Assembly (NCBI RefSeq): GCF_009363075.1
Contig: NZ_CP045293.1
Location: forward strand, 2,976,001 to 3,040,000
Reading direction: 5' to 3'
DNA: 64,000 bases
From: Paenibacillus guangzhouensis
Lineage (GTDB): Bacteria; Bacillota; Bacilli; Paenibacillales; Paenibacillaceae
Part shown: piece after piece, positions 51,147 to 61,018 of the stretch
Numbering within the stretch: position 1 is the first letter of the stretch
Layout of the letters: the number at the start of each line of letters is the position of its first letter
Position numbers and translations under genes: made by a program
Notes under the pieces: generated by a model
What the model was told of the DNA's origin: nothing
The model's database searches: none
Seen by the model: only the letters and a program-made list of their open reading frames with translations

Positions 51147-52671
51147 GACCGTCACCTTCTTTGCCGCCTTTGGTCTTGCCAGGCACTTCTAATCGCGCAT
51201 TCCCCATCAAGAAGATGAATACTGCAGCGAATGCTGCGATCACAATGGACCACTGGAATACATATGCGATGGAATCTGCAAGTCCGGATAATAACTCATG
51301 CAGTGCATTCGCAGGAATCATCTCTCGAACCTCCGGCTGCAATAATCCGCGTCCATCCCCTAATTTCTCTGCGAAGGCTGGATCAATCTTCGACTGAATC
51401 GCATCCTGCAAATGACGGGATTGCAGTGTTCCATAGATCGTAACGCCGATGGCTGAACCAATCGTACGGAAGAACGTATTCAAGGAATTCACCGTCCCGC
51501 GTTGATGGAACGGAATATTCGTTAATGCCGCGATCGGAATCGTCGAGAACGACGCCCCGATGCCTAGACCCATGATGACCATGTAGAGCGTAATCAACGT
51601 CTTGCTCGTATCAATCGTAATCGTACTAAGTAAAATGACGGACAGGAGGACAAAAGCAACGGATACACTCAAAATCGCACGGTAGGAGAACTTATTAATC
51701 AGTCGTCCACCTACGATGCTGCTGACGACGTTCGAGAACATCAGCGGCATGAGCACGAATCCAGCACTGGTCGCCGATCCTTCGAATACCCCTTGAATGA
51801 ACAGAGGAATATACGTTGCGCCTGCAATCATCAATGCCCCATAGAAGAATCCGACAGCCATACAGGATCTGAACAATTTGTTCTTGAACAGGCCCAGCGG
51901 TATAATCGGCTCCTTCGCAATCGTCTGCTGCCAGAGGAAAAGCGCTAATAATACGACAAAACCAGCGAACATCCCGATGATTGGCCATGAATCCCAGCCG
52001 TATCCGTCCTTACCGCCAAGCTCCAGCGCGAACATTAAGAACAGAATCGACGCGATCATCAGAATGGTGCCAATCCAATTGATCTGCTGCTTCTGACTGT
52101 CCTTCGATTCATGATATGCCGTCAAAATAATAAAGAAAGAGATGACGCCGAGCGGCAAGTTAATGTAGAATATCCACGTCCAATCGACATAATCCGTGAA
52201 AAATGAGCCTGCTAAAGGACCCATCACCCCGGAAATACCGAATACAGCACCGAATAACCCTTGCATTTTCCCGCGTTTCTCCGGTGGGAAGATATCAAAT
52301 ACAATCGTGAATATAATCGGCATTAACGCGCCGCCGCCGATCCCTTGGATCGCACGGTAAATGATGAGTTGGGTCATATCCTGCGCCAGCCCGCATAGCG
52401 CAGAACCAGCCATAAAGACAATCAACCCGAACATGAAAAATCGCTTCCGGCCGAACATATCCGACAGTTTACCGAAAATCGGCATCCCTGCTACGCTCGC
52501 GATCATATAAGCCGAGAATACCCATACGAATTTATCCAAACCGCCGAGCTCCTTCACGATGGTCGGCATTGCTGTGGATACAATCGTCTGATCCAGCGCT
52601 GCAAGCAGCAATGCGAGCATCAAGCCGGTGACGATCAGCGTCTGATTCCCCTTTTTAACTTCTGTAGACAT
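51100..52671 (-). CDS. DHA2-family 14-TM multidrug efflux transporter (MFS, EmrB/QacA type)
   Basis: Proton-driven exporter of 523 residues with about 14 hydrophobic helices. Motif D1 (LDQTIVSTAMPTI near residue 27), motif A (GKLSDMFGRKRFF) and motif C-like GIGGGALMPI are visible. The tail is hydrophilic (GKTKGGKEGDG). The ATG has a GAGGAATGAAGG region upstream. It is cotranscribed with the PadR gene. Substrates cannot be predicted. Confidence 0.93.
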   Translation of the reverse strand: MSTEVKKGNQTLIVTGLMLALLLAALDQTIVSTAMPTIVKELGGLDKFVWVFSAYMIASVAGMPIFGKLSDMFGRKRFFMFGLIVFMAGSALCGLAQDMTQLIIYRAIQGIGGGALMPIIFTIVFDIFPPEKRGKMQGLFGAVFGISGVMGPLAGSFFTDYVDWTWIFYINLPLGVISFFIILTAYHESKDSQKQQINWIGTILMIASILFLMFALELGGKDGYGWDSWPIIGMFAGFVVLLALFLWQQTIAKEPIIPLGLFKNKLFRSCMAVGFFYGALMIAGATYIPLFIQGVFEGSATSAGFVLMPLMFSNVVSSIVGGRLINKFSYRAILSVSVAFVLLSVILLSTITIDTSKTLITLYMVIMGLGIGASFSTIPIAALTNIPFHQRGTVNSLNTFFRTIGSAIGVTIYGTLQSRHLQDAIQSKIDPAFAEKLGDGRGLLQPEVREMIPANALHELLSGLADSIAYVFQWSIVIAAFAAVFIFLMGNARLEVPGKTKGGKEGDGHVDQASHPRTADGVR

Positions 52672-52718
52672 CCTTCATTCCTCACTTTTTTTTCACAAAA
52701 TAAACCACTTCATAAGTA

Positions 52719-52734
52719 TACTCAAATTTGAGTA
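52719..52734. promoter_or_regulatory. Palindromic operator between -35 and -10 of the exporter promoter
   Basis: TACTCAAATTTGAGTA is a perfect 16-base palindrome. A -10 (TATACT, 52715-52720) lies immediately downstream on the minus strand, with a TTGTAA-like -35 upstream. The position suits a repressor, presumably the PadR protein of the operon. Confidence 0.6.
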
Positions 52735-52757
52735 ACTTACAAGCTTTTTTCTTGTGA

Positions 52758-54089
52758 TCAGAAGCGTTGAACTCCATCCTTCGTCACAATCGCATAGACA
52801 AGCGGCTTCATTTCTCCGCGCTGCGCTGCGATTTGATATGCTTCGCGCACACGTGCGATAGCCGTCTCGCGCTGCGCTGCATCTTTGCCATTCACATGCA
52901 AAGTGGCAAGCGTATCGCCCACTTTCACTTCGTCCCCGATCTTCTTGCGCAGCACGATTCCTACTGCAAGGTCAATCTGGGATTCCTTCGTCTCCCGGCC
53001 CGCTCCTAACGTCATCGCCGCAAGTCCAATTTCCTCGGCTTGGATCGCGGTGACATAACCGTCTGCCGTAGCCGTCACATCGATCAGCTCTGACGCCATA
53101 GGAAGCTTCGAGGTGTCTTCGATTTGCGAGCTGTCGCCTTGCTGAGCTTCGACCATTTCTTTTAATTTCGTAAGTGCTGTACCATCTTGAATTAACCCCT
53201 CAAGCTTACGCTTCGCTTCCTCTACGGTTGAAGCTTGTCCACCTAGCATCACCATGTAAGCTCCTAAGATCAACGTTAGCTCCTCGAGGTCTTTCGGCCC
53301 TTCGCCGCGTAATGTCTCTACCGCTTCCTTCACTTCAAGCGCGTTCCCGATCCCAAAGCCAAGTGGCTGGTCCATATCCGTAATCAACGCGATCGTATTG
53401 CGGCCTACTTCTGTTCCGATATCGACCATCGCCTGAGCGAGCGCAATGGAATCATCCAATGACTTCATGAACGCCCCGCTACCGGTCTTCACATCGAGGA
53501 CAATAGCGTCTGCGCCTGCAGCAATCTTCTTGCTCATGACGGAGCTTGCGATAAGCGGAATGCTCTCGACAGTCGCCGTCACATCACGCAGTCCATAGAG
53601 CTTCTTATCCGCTGGCGTAATATTACCGCTCTGACTGATAACGGCTGCACCGATTCGGTTCACTTGCGCGAAGAACTGTTCACGTGTCAATTCAACGGAG
53701 AAGCCTGAGATGGATTCTAACTTATCAATGGTGCCGCCTGTATGTCCTAGTCCTCGCCCAGACATTTTGGCAACCGGAACGCCTGCTGCCGCAACAAGCG
53801 GTGCAAGCGCAATCGTCGTCTTATCCCCAACGCCGCCCGTGGAATGCTTGTCCACTTTAACGCCATGCACGGGGCTCAAGTCGATCACGTCGCCGGAATG
53901 CGCCATTTCAAGCGTCAAATCTGCTGTCTCCCGTGCCGTCATCCCTTTATAATAGACAGCCATGGCCCACGCAGAGATTTGATAATCCGGAACGGTCCCA
54001 TCGCTATATCCTCGAATCAAAAATGCAATCTCTTCACGTGTTAATTCCTCGCCGTCTCTTTTCTTCTGAATGATGTCTACTGCTCTCAT
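52758..54089 (-). CDS. pdp: Pyrimidine-nucleoside phosphorylase
   Basis: Splits uridine, deoxyuridine and thymidine to base and pentose-1-phosphate. 443 residues with the class II phosphorylase motifs [18 protein letters not shown] and [15 protein letters not shown], and a C-terminal domain. ATG with AGGAGG. Together with the downstream-oriented punA and deoB it makes a nucleoside salvage cluster, although the HNH-repeat gene and a gap separate it from punA. Confidence 0.96.
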   Translation of the reverse strand: MRAVDIIQKKRDGEELTREEIAFLIRGYSDGTVPDYQISAWAMAVYYKGMTARETADLTLEMAHSGDVIDLSPVHGVKVDKHSTGGVGDKTTIALAPLVAAAGVPVAKMSGRGLGHTGGTIDKLESISGFSVELTREQFFAQVNRIGAAVISQSGNITPADKKLYGLRDVTATVESIPLIASSVMSKKIAAGADAIVLDVKTGSGAFMKSLDDSIALAQAMVDIGTEVGRNTIALITDMDQPLGFGIGNALEVKEAVETLRGEGPKDLEELTLILGAYMVMLGGQASTVEEAKRKLEGLIQDGTALTKLKEMVEAQQGDSSQIEDTSKLPMASELIDVTATADGYVTAIQAEEIGLAAMTLGAGRETKESQIDLAVGIVLRKKIGDEVKVGDTLATLHVNGKDAAQRETAIARVREAYQIAAQRGEMKPLVYAIVTKDGVQRF

Positions 54090-54173
54090 GGTTTCTGCCT
54101 CCTGAAAAGTTATATTGTGACAAAATTGTGAACGAATGAATTTTTGATTATAGCTGCTTCAAAACTGGAAAAG

Positions 54174-54380
54174 ATGGTGAATATCAAAGATGAAGGAGTG
54201 ATACCGATCGAAGCTCATATGAACGCCGATGATGTCATTGATCAGATTCGAAGATTACACCAAAAAGGAGAATCTTTGAATAAGAAAAGTATCAAAAAAT
54301 CTCATCCCGAGCTGATGCAAAACGCACTCTACTATTACCCAAGTTGGGACCATGCCTTGCAAAAAACAGGGATACAGTAA
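54174..54380 (+). CDS. Orphan homing-endonuclease-associated repeat protein
   Basis: A 68-residue plus-strand protein between pdp and punA. The C-terminal half, DDVIDQIRRLHQKGESL ... PELMQNALYYYPSWDHALQKTGI, fits the HNH-associated repeat pattern (I..L...G..L......P.L...A...f.SW..AL...GI). The N-terminus has no clear partner domain. The start is uncertain: ATG 54174 has a poor ribosome site; TTG 54144 or ATG at 54219 are also possible. If real, it is a single-repeat DNA-binding or remnant protein. Similar small proteins occur in other Paenibacillus, by recollection, without known function. Confidence 0.5.
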   Translation: MVNIKDEGVIPIEAHMNADDVIDQIRRLHQKGESLNKKSIKKSHPELMQNALYYYPSWDHALQKTGIQ

Positions 54381-54525
54381 CCAACTGCGATGCTGCAACA
54401 ACGCCAAGATGCTCACCATATGCATAAACGACTTCACCGTCCTTCTAATAAGACGAACAGCGTTTAAGCGAGAAATATAAGAACAGTTTATTCGTAAAAC
54501 TAATAAATTCTTATATTTTAAGAAA

Positions 54526-54571
54526 AAAGAACCGGCAGGCCTGCTTTATGCGGAACCTGTCGGTTCTTTGT
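54526..54571 (-). terminator. Intrinsic terminator of punA
   Basis: Minus-strand AAAGAACCGACAGG...CCTGCCGGTTCTT followed by TTTTC; lies just after the punA stop (palindromic, also with T run on the plus strand). Confidence 0.8.
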
Positions 54572-54589
54572 TGTGAACGCATGGTGTAT

Positions 54590-55414
54590 TTATATTCGCG
54601 GAATCAATGCGATGACGAGCCGCAGAAATTTATCCTTCACGCGTTCCGTCGTCTCCATCACTTCCTGATGGGATAGCGGTTGATCCAGAATGCCCGCCGC
54701 CATATTGCTGATGCATGAAATCCCGAGTACCTCAAGACCAGCATGACGAGCGACGATGACCTCTGATACGGTAGACATGCCGACAGCATCCGCCCCCAAG
54801 GTGCGCAGCATACGTATCTCCGCAGGCGTCTCATAATTCGGACCTAGCAGACCGGCATAGACACCCTCCTGAAGCGGTATGCGCTCAGCCTCCGCAACGT
54901 CCTTCGCAATGGTTCGCAGACGGCGAGTGTAGGCATCCGACATATCTGGAAATCGAGCGCCCAGCTTATCATCATTCGGTCCAATCAACGGATTCTGACC
55001 TGTCAGATTCAAATGGTCTTCAACCAGCATGAGATCGCCTGGATGATACGCCGTATTGACGCCGCCTGCCGCATTGGTCACGAGCAGTGTCTTGACGCCA
55101 AGCGCCTTCATGACTCGGACAGGGAAAGCTGTCGCTTGCGGTCCATAGCCCTCGTACATATGGAATCGACCCTTCATCATCACAACAGTACGCCCATCGA
55201 TTTCACCTATTAGCAATTCTCCTGCATGCCCTTCAACCGTTGAAATTGGGAAATGCGGTATTTCACCATAAGGAATAACGACGCCTTGTTCAACCAAATC
55301 CGCTAAAATACCTAGACCTGATCCCAGGATTAACCCTACTTCCGGTGCGGTCGTAATTTTCGCCGAGATATAATCGGCGGCTTCTCGAACCATCTCATAC
55401 GTTAATGATTTCAC
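54590..55414 (-). CDS. punA: Purine-nucleoside phosphorylase (trimeric PNP)
   Basis: Phosphorolysis of inosine and guanosine. 274 residues. Trimeric-type signatures: GLILGSGLG, GEIPHFPISTVEGHAGELLIG (in parts), GRFHMYEGYG, NAAGGVN and GPNYETPAEIRMLRTLGADAVGMSTV with the base-binding Glu. The GTG at 55414 after AGGGGAG gives the standard length; a longer frame to 55495 would overlap deoB. Confidence 0.94.
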   Translation of the reverse strand: MKSLTYEMVREAADYISAKITTAPEVGLILGSGLGILADLVEQGVVIPYGEIPHFPISTVEGHAGELLIGEIDGRTVVMMKGRFHMYEGYGPQATAFPVRVMKALGVKTLLVTNAAGGVNTAYHPGDLMLVEDHLNLTGQNPLIGPNDDKLGARFPDMSDAYTRRLRTIAKDVAEAERIPLQEGVYAGLLGPNYETPAEIRMLRTLGADAVGMSTVSEVIVARHAGLEVLGISCISNMAAGILDQPLSHQEVMETTERVKDKFLRLVIALIPRI

Positions 55415-55463
55415 CAGATCTCCCCTCTCCCATGCTGGATCATAAATCTTGCCACTTACATCT

Positions 55464-56651
55464 TTATTGCAGCTGTTGCAAGAAACTCGTACCATGATAT
55501 GGCGGTTTCACGTCGAAGTTCTCCGCGATTGTCGCGGCCAGATCGGCGTAAGTCGATCTCACACCAAGCGAAGCTGGATGCTGCAGTGCCGGATTGTAGA
55601 CCAGAAGCGGCACGTATTCACGGGTATGGTCCGTTCCCGCGTGAATTGGGTCATTCCCATGATCCGCTGTAATCACGAGCAAATCGTCCTGCCCGATCCG
55701 CTGCATAATTTCAGGCAACCGCTCGTCAAAGGCTTCAAGCGCATGACCATAGCCCTCAGGATCGCGACGATGACCGTATAACGAATCGAAGTCGACCAAA
55801 TTCGTGAACAAAAGGCCTTCGAATGCTTGATCAAGCGCATCGATCGTCTTCTGAATGCCGTCATCATTGCTCTTCGTGGAGTGTGATGCCGTCACCCCTT
55901 CCCCGGAGAAAATATCATTGATCTTGCCTACCGAAATAACATCTCGTCCCGATTCTTGTATTGCATTCATCACGGTTGGCTCTGGCGGCTTCACCGCATA
56001 ATCATGACGATTCGGTGTCCGCTTGAACGCACCCGGTTGACCTACATAGGGCCTTGCGATCACGCGGCCGACAGAGAATTCAGGCGCCATCGTCAGACGA
56101 CGGGCAATTTCACAGGCGCGATACAATTCATCGAGCGGAATGATATCTTCATGTGCCGCCAGTTGGAACACACTGTCGCCTGATGTATAGACGATCCAGG
56201 CGCCCGTACGCATCTGCTCTTCGCCGAATTCATCCAGAATTTCAGTTCCTGAAGCCGGCTTATTCGCCAGTACCTTACGCCCCGTCTCTTCCTCGAATTT
56301 TGATATCAACTCGGCAGGAAATCCATTCGGGTATGTATTGAATGGCTTATTGATCTTCAGTCCCATGAGCTCCCAGTGTCCGGTCATGGTATCCTTGCCT
56401 ACAGAAACCTCTGCCATTTTCCCGTAATATCCCGTGGGAGAAGCTGCCGGCGCAACTGAACCGAGCGGAGCGATATTCCCGAGTCCTAATGCAGCCATGT
56501 GAGGCAGCTTAATATTCGGCATACGCTCAATAATGTGCCCTAGTGTATGGGAACCACGATCCCCGAACTTATCGGCATCGGGCAGTTCTCCAATCCCGAC
56601 GCTATCGAGCACAATAACACAGATACGCTTGAAAGATTTTTTCTGACTCAT
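55464..56651 (-). CDS. deoB: Phosphopentomutase
   Basis: Interconverts ribose/deoxyribose 1- and 5-phosphates, linking the nucleoside phosphorylases to central metabolism. 395 residues of the alkaline phosphatase superfamily: metal sites [23 protein letters not shown] (phospho-Thr), DSLYGHRRD and [20 protein letters not shown]. Starts about 30 bases after xerD. Confidence 0.97.
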   Translation of the reverse strand: MSQKKSFKRICVIVLDSVGIGELPDADKFGDRGSHTLGHIIERMPNIKLPHMAALGLGNIAPLGSVAPAASPTGYYGKMAEVSVGKDTMTGHWELMGLKINKPFNTYPNGFPAELISKFEEETGRKVLANKPASGTEILDEFGEEQMRTGAWIVYTSGDSVFQLAAHEDIIPLDELYRACEIARRLTMAPEFSVGRVIARPYVGQPGAFKRTPNRHDYAVKPPEPTVMNAIQESGRDVISVGKINDIFSGEGVTASHSTKSNDDGIQKTIDALDQAFEGLLFTNLVDFDSLYGHRRDPEGYGHALEAFDERLPEIMQRIGQDDLLVITADHGNDPIHAGTDHTREYVPLLVYNPALQHPASLGVRSTYADLAATIAENFDVKPPYHGTSFLQQLQ

Positions 56652-56680
56652 CGCTGTTCAACATCCTTTCTGTCTCGTCA

Positions 56681-57583
56681 TCAAGTCAATCGCGCTCTTG
56701 GGTGCGCATGCTCATACACATCCTTCATGCTGCGCTTGGAAGGCAGCATATACATCTGTGTTGTAGAAATATCCGCATGTCCAAGCATCTCTTGCACCGA
56801 GCGCAAATCCGCACCGTTAGCTATCAAATGGGCAGCGAACGAATGCCTTAACGTATGCGGGGTAATTTCATGTGTAATCTCGGCTTCCTTCGCATACTTC
56901 TTCATAATTTTCCAGAATCCTTGCCTTGTGAGCCGTGTCGACAGCTGATTGACAAATAGTGCTTGCTCCATCCTATTGTCCTTCAGCAATTTCTCACGAC
57001 ATTCATGAATATATTCTGCTAAATGCACGGCGGCAATTCGCCCAAGCGGAATAATCCGTTCTCTGCCATTTCCCGCGGTACATCGGATAAAGCCAAGATC
57101 CAAATGAACATGCTCCATATCCAGCGAGATGAGCTCCGTCACCCGGATACCAGTCGCATAGAGAACTTCGAGCATCGCCTTATCTCGTATGCCTTGCAAT
57201 GTATCGCTTGACGGCGCATTTAACAGTCTCTCGATCTCCGCAATCGTTAATACATGTGGTGCCTTCTTCTCCAAGCGTGGCGCTTCCATGTCAATCGAGG
57301 GATCCATCAAAATCCGTTGATGGCTTAGCAAGTAATGAAAAAAAGACCGTATCGATACAATATTGCGCGACAAAGTCGACGGCGCGCGTCCAAGCTGCTT
57401 CATGTACATGATGTACTGCGCAACATCCGTCTTCTTAACCGCTCCAATATCGTCAATTTGCCGATTCTGATTCATATAGGAAATAAACTGCGTGAGATCG
57501 CGTTCATACGATTCTAGCGTATTCCGAGATAATCCCTTTTCCTCCGAGAGAAAATGTATAAAGGCTCGCAGATGTTTGTCCAT
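56681..57583 (-). CDS. xerD: Site-specific tyrosine recombinase XerD
   Basis: Resolves chromosome dimers at dif with XerC. 300 residues. N-terminal SAM-like domain (FIHFLSEEKGLSRNTLESYERD), catalytic domain with TGIRVTELISL (Arg), HTLRHSFAAHLIANGADL (His, Arg) and QEMLGHADISTTQMY (nucleophile Tyr). Position between deoB and the DUF4227 gene matches B. subtilis ripX, which speaks against a mobile integrase. Confidence 0.96.
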   Translation of the reverse strand: MDKHLRAFIHFLSEEKGLSRNTLESYERDLTQFISYMNQNRQIDDIGAVKKTDVAQYIMYMKQLGRAPSTLSRNIVSIRSFFHYLLSHQRILMDPSIDMEAPRLEKKAPHVLTIAEIERLLNAPSSDTLQGIRDKAMLEVLYATGIRVTELISLDMEHVHLDLGFIRCTAGNGRERIIPLGRIAAVHLAEYIHECREKLLKDNRMEQALFVNQLSTRLTRQGFWKIMKKYAKEAEITHEITPHTLRHSFAAHLIANGADLRSVQEMLGHADISTTQMYMLPSKRSMKDVYEHAHPRARLT

Positions 57584-57660
57584 TCAATCAAGCTCCCTTA
57601 CCATTATCATCTCTATTTTATTTCAACATAGAGTCTCTAATTTCCTGCATTTGAACGGGT

Positions 57661-57894
57661 TCACTCGCCGTACCAATAAAAAAGTTTCAATCTTTCCTTC
57701 ATCGATTCCGATTCGACCTCAGACATATCCTGATGGAAAACCTTCATCGCCTTACCTTGCGGCTCGCGGTAACGATCAACGGGCGTAATCCATGTGGACA
57801 CAATATTCAGAACTTGAACCATGAAATACGTAAACGCGAGGAATAGAATTAAGAAGCGGAGCCGCTCCAGCCACTTGCGAACGGAGAATATCAT
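57661..57894 (-). CDS. DUF4227 (YqzK-like) small membrane protein
   Basis: A 77-residue protein, one N-terminal membrane segment (RFLILFLAFTYFMVQVLNIV) and a polar C-terminal part containing DRYREPQGKAMKVF and KERLKLFYWYGE. ATG at 57894 follows AGGTGGATAAT; the longer frame to 57987 has no proper ribosome site. Matches yqzK beside xerD and fur in B. subtilis. Function unknown. Confidence 0.82.
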   Translation of the reverse strand: MIFSVRKWLERLRFLILFLAFTYFMVQVLNIVSTWITPVDRYREPQGKAMKVFHQDMSEVESESMKERLKLFYWYGE

Positions 57895-57991
57895 ATTATC
57901 CACCTGCTTTACGACAAAGTTATTTACCTCATCGTATGACAAGTCCTGTGAATTTATGATCCCTCGCAAGAACAGAAGAAGCCCCATCCTC

Positions 57992-59098
57992 TTAGATATT
58001 CAGCGGCGCATAAGGTTTACCTACCGCCTCCGCTACAGCTCTGTACGTCACCTGACCTTTATACGTATTCACACCGAGTGCAAGAGCAGCGTTACCTTGT
58101 AAGGCAGCAACCAGCCCTTTACTCGCAATTTCAAGCGCATAAGGAAACGTTACATTCGTTAATGCAAAGGTTGATGTACGTGGTACTGCGCCCGGCATAT
58201 TCGCAACGGCGTAATGAATAATACCGTGCTTCTCATAGACGGGATTGTCATGCGTTGTAACCCGGTCAATGGTCTCGATCGATCCACCTTGATCGACAGC
58301 CACATCCACGATGACGGCGCCTTTTTTCATCGTACGTACCATCGCATCGGTTACCAACCGCGGCGCACGCGCTCCGGGAATTAATACAGAACCGATTAAT
58401 AAATCGGCGTGCTTCACCGCTTCGCTTATATTGTGCTGATTCGACATCAGCGTCTTCAGCCTGCCGCCGAACAGATCATCCAAATAACGCATCCGATCCG
58501 CATTGCGCTCAATGATCGTGACGCTAGCGCCAAGTCCGATAGCCATTTTCGCCGCATTGGTTCCTACGATCCCCCCGCCAAGAATCACAACTTCCCCTAC
58601 GGGCACGCCTGGAACGCCACCGAGGAGAACGCCACGCCCGCCAAAATAAGCCTCAAGGAAGTGCGCGCCGACTTGCACGGACATGCGGCCTGCAACTTCA
58701 CTCATCGGTGTTAGAAGCGGCAGACTGCCATTCGGGAGCTGGATCGTCTCATAGGCGATTCCGGCAACATTCTTCGCGAGCAGCGCATCCGTTAATCCGC
58801 CTGCAGCCGCAAGATGCAAATAGGTAAATAGGATTTGATTGTCTTGGAATCGGTCGTACTCCTCGGGCAGCGGCTCCTTCACCTTCATGATCATCTCGGC
58901 TTGCTGCCATACGCGGTCCACGGAAGTAACGACAGCCCCCGCTGCTTCATATTCCTCATCCGTGAAGCCACTTCCTACGCCGCAGCCCTGCTCGACGAGC
59001 ACCTTGTGGCCGCTGCCAATCAACTGCGCTGCGCCTCCCGGAATAAGCGCTACACGATATTCATTATTTTTGATCTCCTTCGGAACGCCAATAATCAT
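57992..59098 (-). CDS. ald: Alanine dehydrogenase
   Basis: Oxidative deamination of L-alanine to pyruvate with NAD; in B. subtilis it is needed for alanine use and normal sporulation. 368 residues with [31 protein letters not shown], the Rossmann motif [20 protein letters not shown] and a conserved substrate/metal segment ([12 protein letters not shown]). ATG after GGAGGAATTCGA. Inserted between the yqzK-like gene and fur compared with B. subtilis, where it is separate. Confidence 0.96.
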   Translation of the reverse strand: MIIGVPKEIKNNEYRVALIPGGAAQLIGSGHKVLVEQGCGVGSGFTDEEYEAAGAVVTSVDRVWQQAEMIMKVKEPLPEEYDRFQDNQILFTYLHLAAAGGLTDALLAKNVAGIAYETIQLPNGSLPLLTPMSEVAGRMSVQVGAHFLEAYFGGRGVLLGGVPGVPVGEVVILGGGIVGTNAAKMAIGLGASVTIIERNADRMRYLDDLFGGRLKTLMSNQHNISEAVKHADLLIGSVLIPGARAPRLVTDAMVRTMKKGAVIVDVAVDQGGSIETIDRVTTHDNPVYEKHGIIHYAVANMPGAVPRTSTFALTNVTFPYALEIASKGLVAALQGNAALALGVNTYKGQVTYRAVAEAVGKPYAPLNI

Positions 59099-59213
59099 TC
59101 GAATTCCTCCACTGTCATCATAATAATCAGGCTATCGCCCTGTAGCACCCCATGTCTTTCGTCCACATACGCTAATGGTAGTTCATTCGTTGAAAAGGTG
59201 GGATTGAAGCCTC

Positions 59214-60374
59214 ATGGGGAAACTGCATGCCGTACTTGCTGCTGCGATTGAAACAAAGGCTACGAAGCACAGTCAGCGGAAAATCATCATTTTTAAAGAC
59301 AACAAAAGCTATAATCAGTGTGTGCGTTTTTTGAAAAACAAAAACATCATTCCGCTGAAACAAGTAAAATCAGCACGAATGGTCTGCTGCCATGTCCGAA
59401 ATCCGAGGCAACTGCAGGGTCTGTCGAAGCATCCTAGCGTTCACAGTATCGAGACTGATGTTCCTGTCAAAGCGCATGGCAGGGTAAAGCACATTAAGTC
59501 CGCACAGCCCTCATTGTCGCGTCCCTTCAAAATCCCATGGGGGATCCAGCGTATCAAGGCCCCTCAGGTATGGCCCACTTCACTTGGCCAAGGAATTCGT
59601 GTAGGCATCATCGATACGGGTATCGGACCGAGTACCGATTTGTTGGTCTATGGCGGGATCAATACGATCAATAATAAGAAGTCCTTCCGAGATGATAATG
59701 GCCACGGGACATTTGTTGCTGGGATCACAGCCGCCCGTGGGAAGCGTAACATGATTGCGGGCGCAGCTCCGTATGCTAAATTATATTCGATCAAGGCATT
59801 GGATGCTTCTGGCAGCGGCTTTGTCTCCGATATTATTGAAGGGGTCGAATGGTGCATCCAGCACCGGATTCGAATCATCAATATGAGTCTTGGACTCAAT
59901 CAGCCTAGCCCTGCCCTTCGCCGTGTTGTTCGCAAAGCGAATCGAAAAGGCATTGTCATTGTCGCTTCTGCAGGTAATGGCGGCAAAAGCGCCGGAGGAA
60001 TCGATGAGCCCGCGAAATACCCCGAAGTCATCGCTGTCGCTGCTTCCAATAAACGCAACAAAATCGCAAATTTCAGCAGCCGCGGGAAAGGGATTGACCT
60101 GACGGCTCCAGGCGCAAATATCGTATCGCTGAAGATCGGCAATGGCACGACCACCGGTTCAGGCACTTCCTTCTCTGCGCCGCATGTCACAGGCAGCTCC
60201 GCCCTTCTCCTCCGCATCAACCGTCGCCTAACACCAAATCAAATTAGTCGATTAATGACATCGACGGCCGTGAAGCTGAAGGGCTTCTCTAAGCAAGCCC
60301 AAGGCGCCGGGCTGTTGCAAGTGAATCACGCAGCACGCAAACTTATGATTGCCAGCAAGGAGCGCAAGCATTAG
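59214..60374 (+). CDS. S8 subtilisin-like serine protease without recognisable signal peptide
   Basis: 386 residues. An N-terminal propeptide-like region (about 1-100) with basic, hydrophilic stretches and two cysteines (MVCCHVRN) precedes the S8 domain: Asp in GIIDTGIG, His in DDNGHGTFVAG, oxyanion Asn in ASAGNGG and Ser in SGTSFSAPHVTG. The N-terminus MGKLHAVLAAAIETK is not a clear signal peptide, so it could be intracellular, spore-linked or exported otherwise. It stands alone on the plus strand between ald and fur. Confidence 0.9.
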   Translation: MGKLHAVLAAAIETKATKHSQRKIIIFKDNKSYNQCVRFLKNKNIIPLKQVKSARMVCCHVRNPRQLQGLSKHPSVHSIETDVPVKAHGRVKHIKSAQPSLSRPFKIPWGIQRIKAPQVWPTSLGQGIRVGIIDTGIGPSTDLLVYGGINTINNKKSFRDDNGHGTFVAGITAARGKRNMIAGAAPYAKLYSIKALDASGSGFVSDIIEGVEWCIQHRIRIINMSLGLNQPSPALRRVVRKANRKGIVIVASAGNGGKSAGGIDEPAKYPEVIAVAASNKRNKIANFSSRGKGIDLTAPGANIVSLKIGNGTTTGSGTSFSAPHVTGSSALLLRINRRLTPNQISRLMTSTAVKLKGFSKQAQGAGLLQVNHAARKLMIASKERKH

Positions 60375-60406
60375 GTAGATTCTTGATGTTCCGTAAGCGT
60401 AAGAGT

Positions 60407-60453
60407 GCACAAAAAAAGCTCTTCGCGTCTCATGACGAGACCGAAGAGCTTCT
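60407..60453 (-). terminator. Intrinsic terminator of fur
   Basis: Minus-strand AGAAGCTCTTCGGTC...GCGAAGAGCTT followed by TTTTTTG; starts a few bases after the fur stop. Confidence 0.85.
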
Positions 60454-60456
60454 GTG

Positions 60457-60921
60457 TTAGGAATCTGTTCCTTTATTCTTTTCCTTTTCCTTGCATCTGC
60501 TGCATATGCCTTGAAAGTCAAGCCGATGGTCAATTACGGTGAAATTGAACTCTGCTTCTAGACGTTCCTCTAGTGGTCCAAGCCAATCTTCACGAATCTC
60601 ATCCATGGCTCCACATTGAACGCAAATTAAATGATGATGGTGGTGTTTGTTACTGTCCGTACGCAGGTCGTAACGGGCAACCCCATCGCCGAAATTTAAT
60701 TTCTCAACAACATGCAGTTCGCTGAGCAGCTCAAGGGTTCGGTATACAGTTGCCAATCCGATTTCAGGCGCTTTGTCTTTCACGAGCATAAAGACATCTT
60801 CGGCACTGAGGTGATCTTCCTCGTTCTCGAGCAATACTCGGACTGTCGCTTCACGCTGCGGGGTTAGCTTATAACCTTGCGATTGAAGCTGCTGCTTAAT
60901 TTTATCGATCCGCTCTTCCAT
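60457..60921 (-). CDS. fur: Ferric uptake regulator family repressor (Fur)
   Basis: Iron-dependent repressor. 154 residues. Winged helix (LTPQREATVRVLLENEEDHLSAEDVFMLV) then metal sites: the HHHHHLICVQCG block with the histidine cluster and first CxxC, and a final CSRCKEK. Fur, PerR and Zur are hard to separate by eye; synteny (fur next to yqzK/spoIIM region in Bacillus) favours Fur. ATG after a G-rich Shine-Dalgarno. Confidence 0.9.
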   Translation of the reverse strand: MEERIDKIKQQLQSQGYKLTPQREATVRVLLENEEDHLSAEDVFMLVKDKAPEIGLATVYRTLELLSELHVVEKLNFGDGVARYDLRTDSNKHHHHHLICVQCGAMDEIREDWLGPLEERLEAEFNFTVIDHRLDFQGICSRCKEKEKNKGTDS

Positions 60922-60966
60922 CTTGCCCCCCCTTTACACCTTTCCGCATGCCTTTTCATTGTTTTC

Positions 60967-60996
60967 ATTATAGGGGGTTAAGGCGAATAAAGTCAA
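60967..60996 (-). promoter_or_regulatory. Sigma-A promoter of fur
   Basis: On the minus strand TTGACT (60991-60996), 18-base spacer, TATAAT (60967-60972), about 45 bases before the fur start. Confidence 0.7.
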
Positions 60997-61018
60997 TTCA
61001 TTTACTAGATTCGATCCC

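Noticed and set aside
56681-57583. Tyrosine recombinase as a sign of an integrated element
   Set aside because: Synteny with deoB and the yqzK-like gene identifies the housekeeping XerD; no att sites, phage or plasmid genes nearby.
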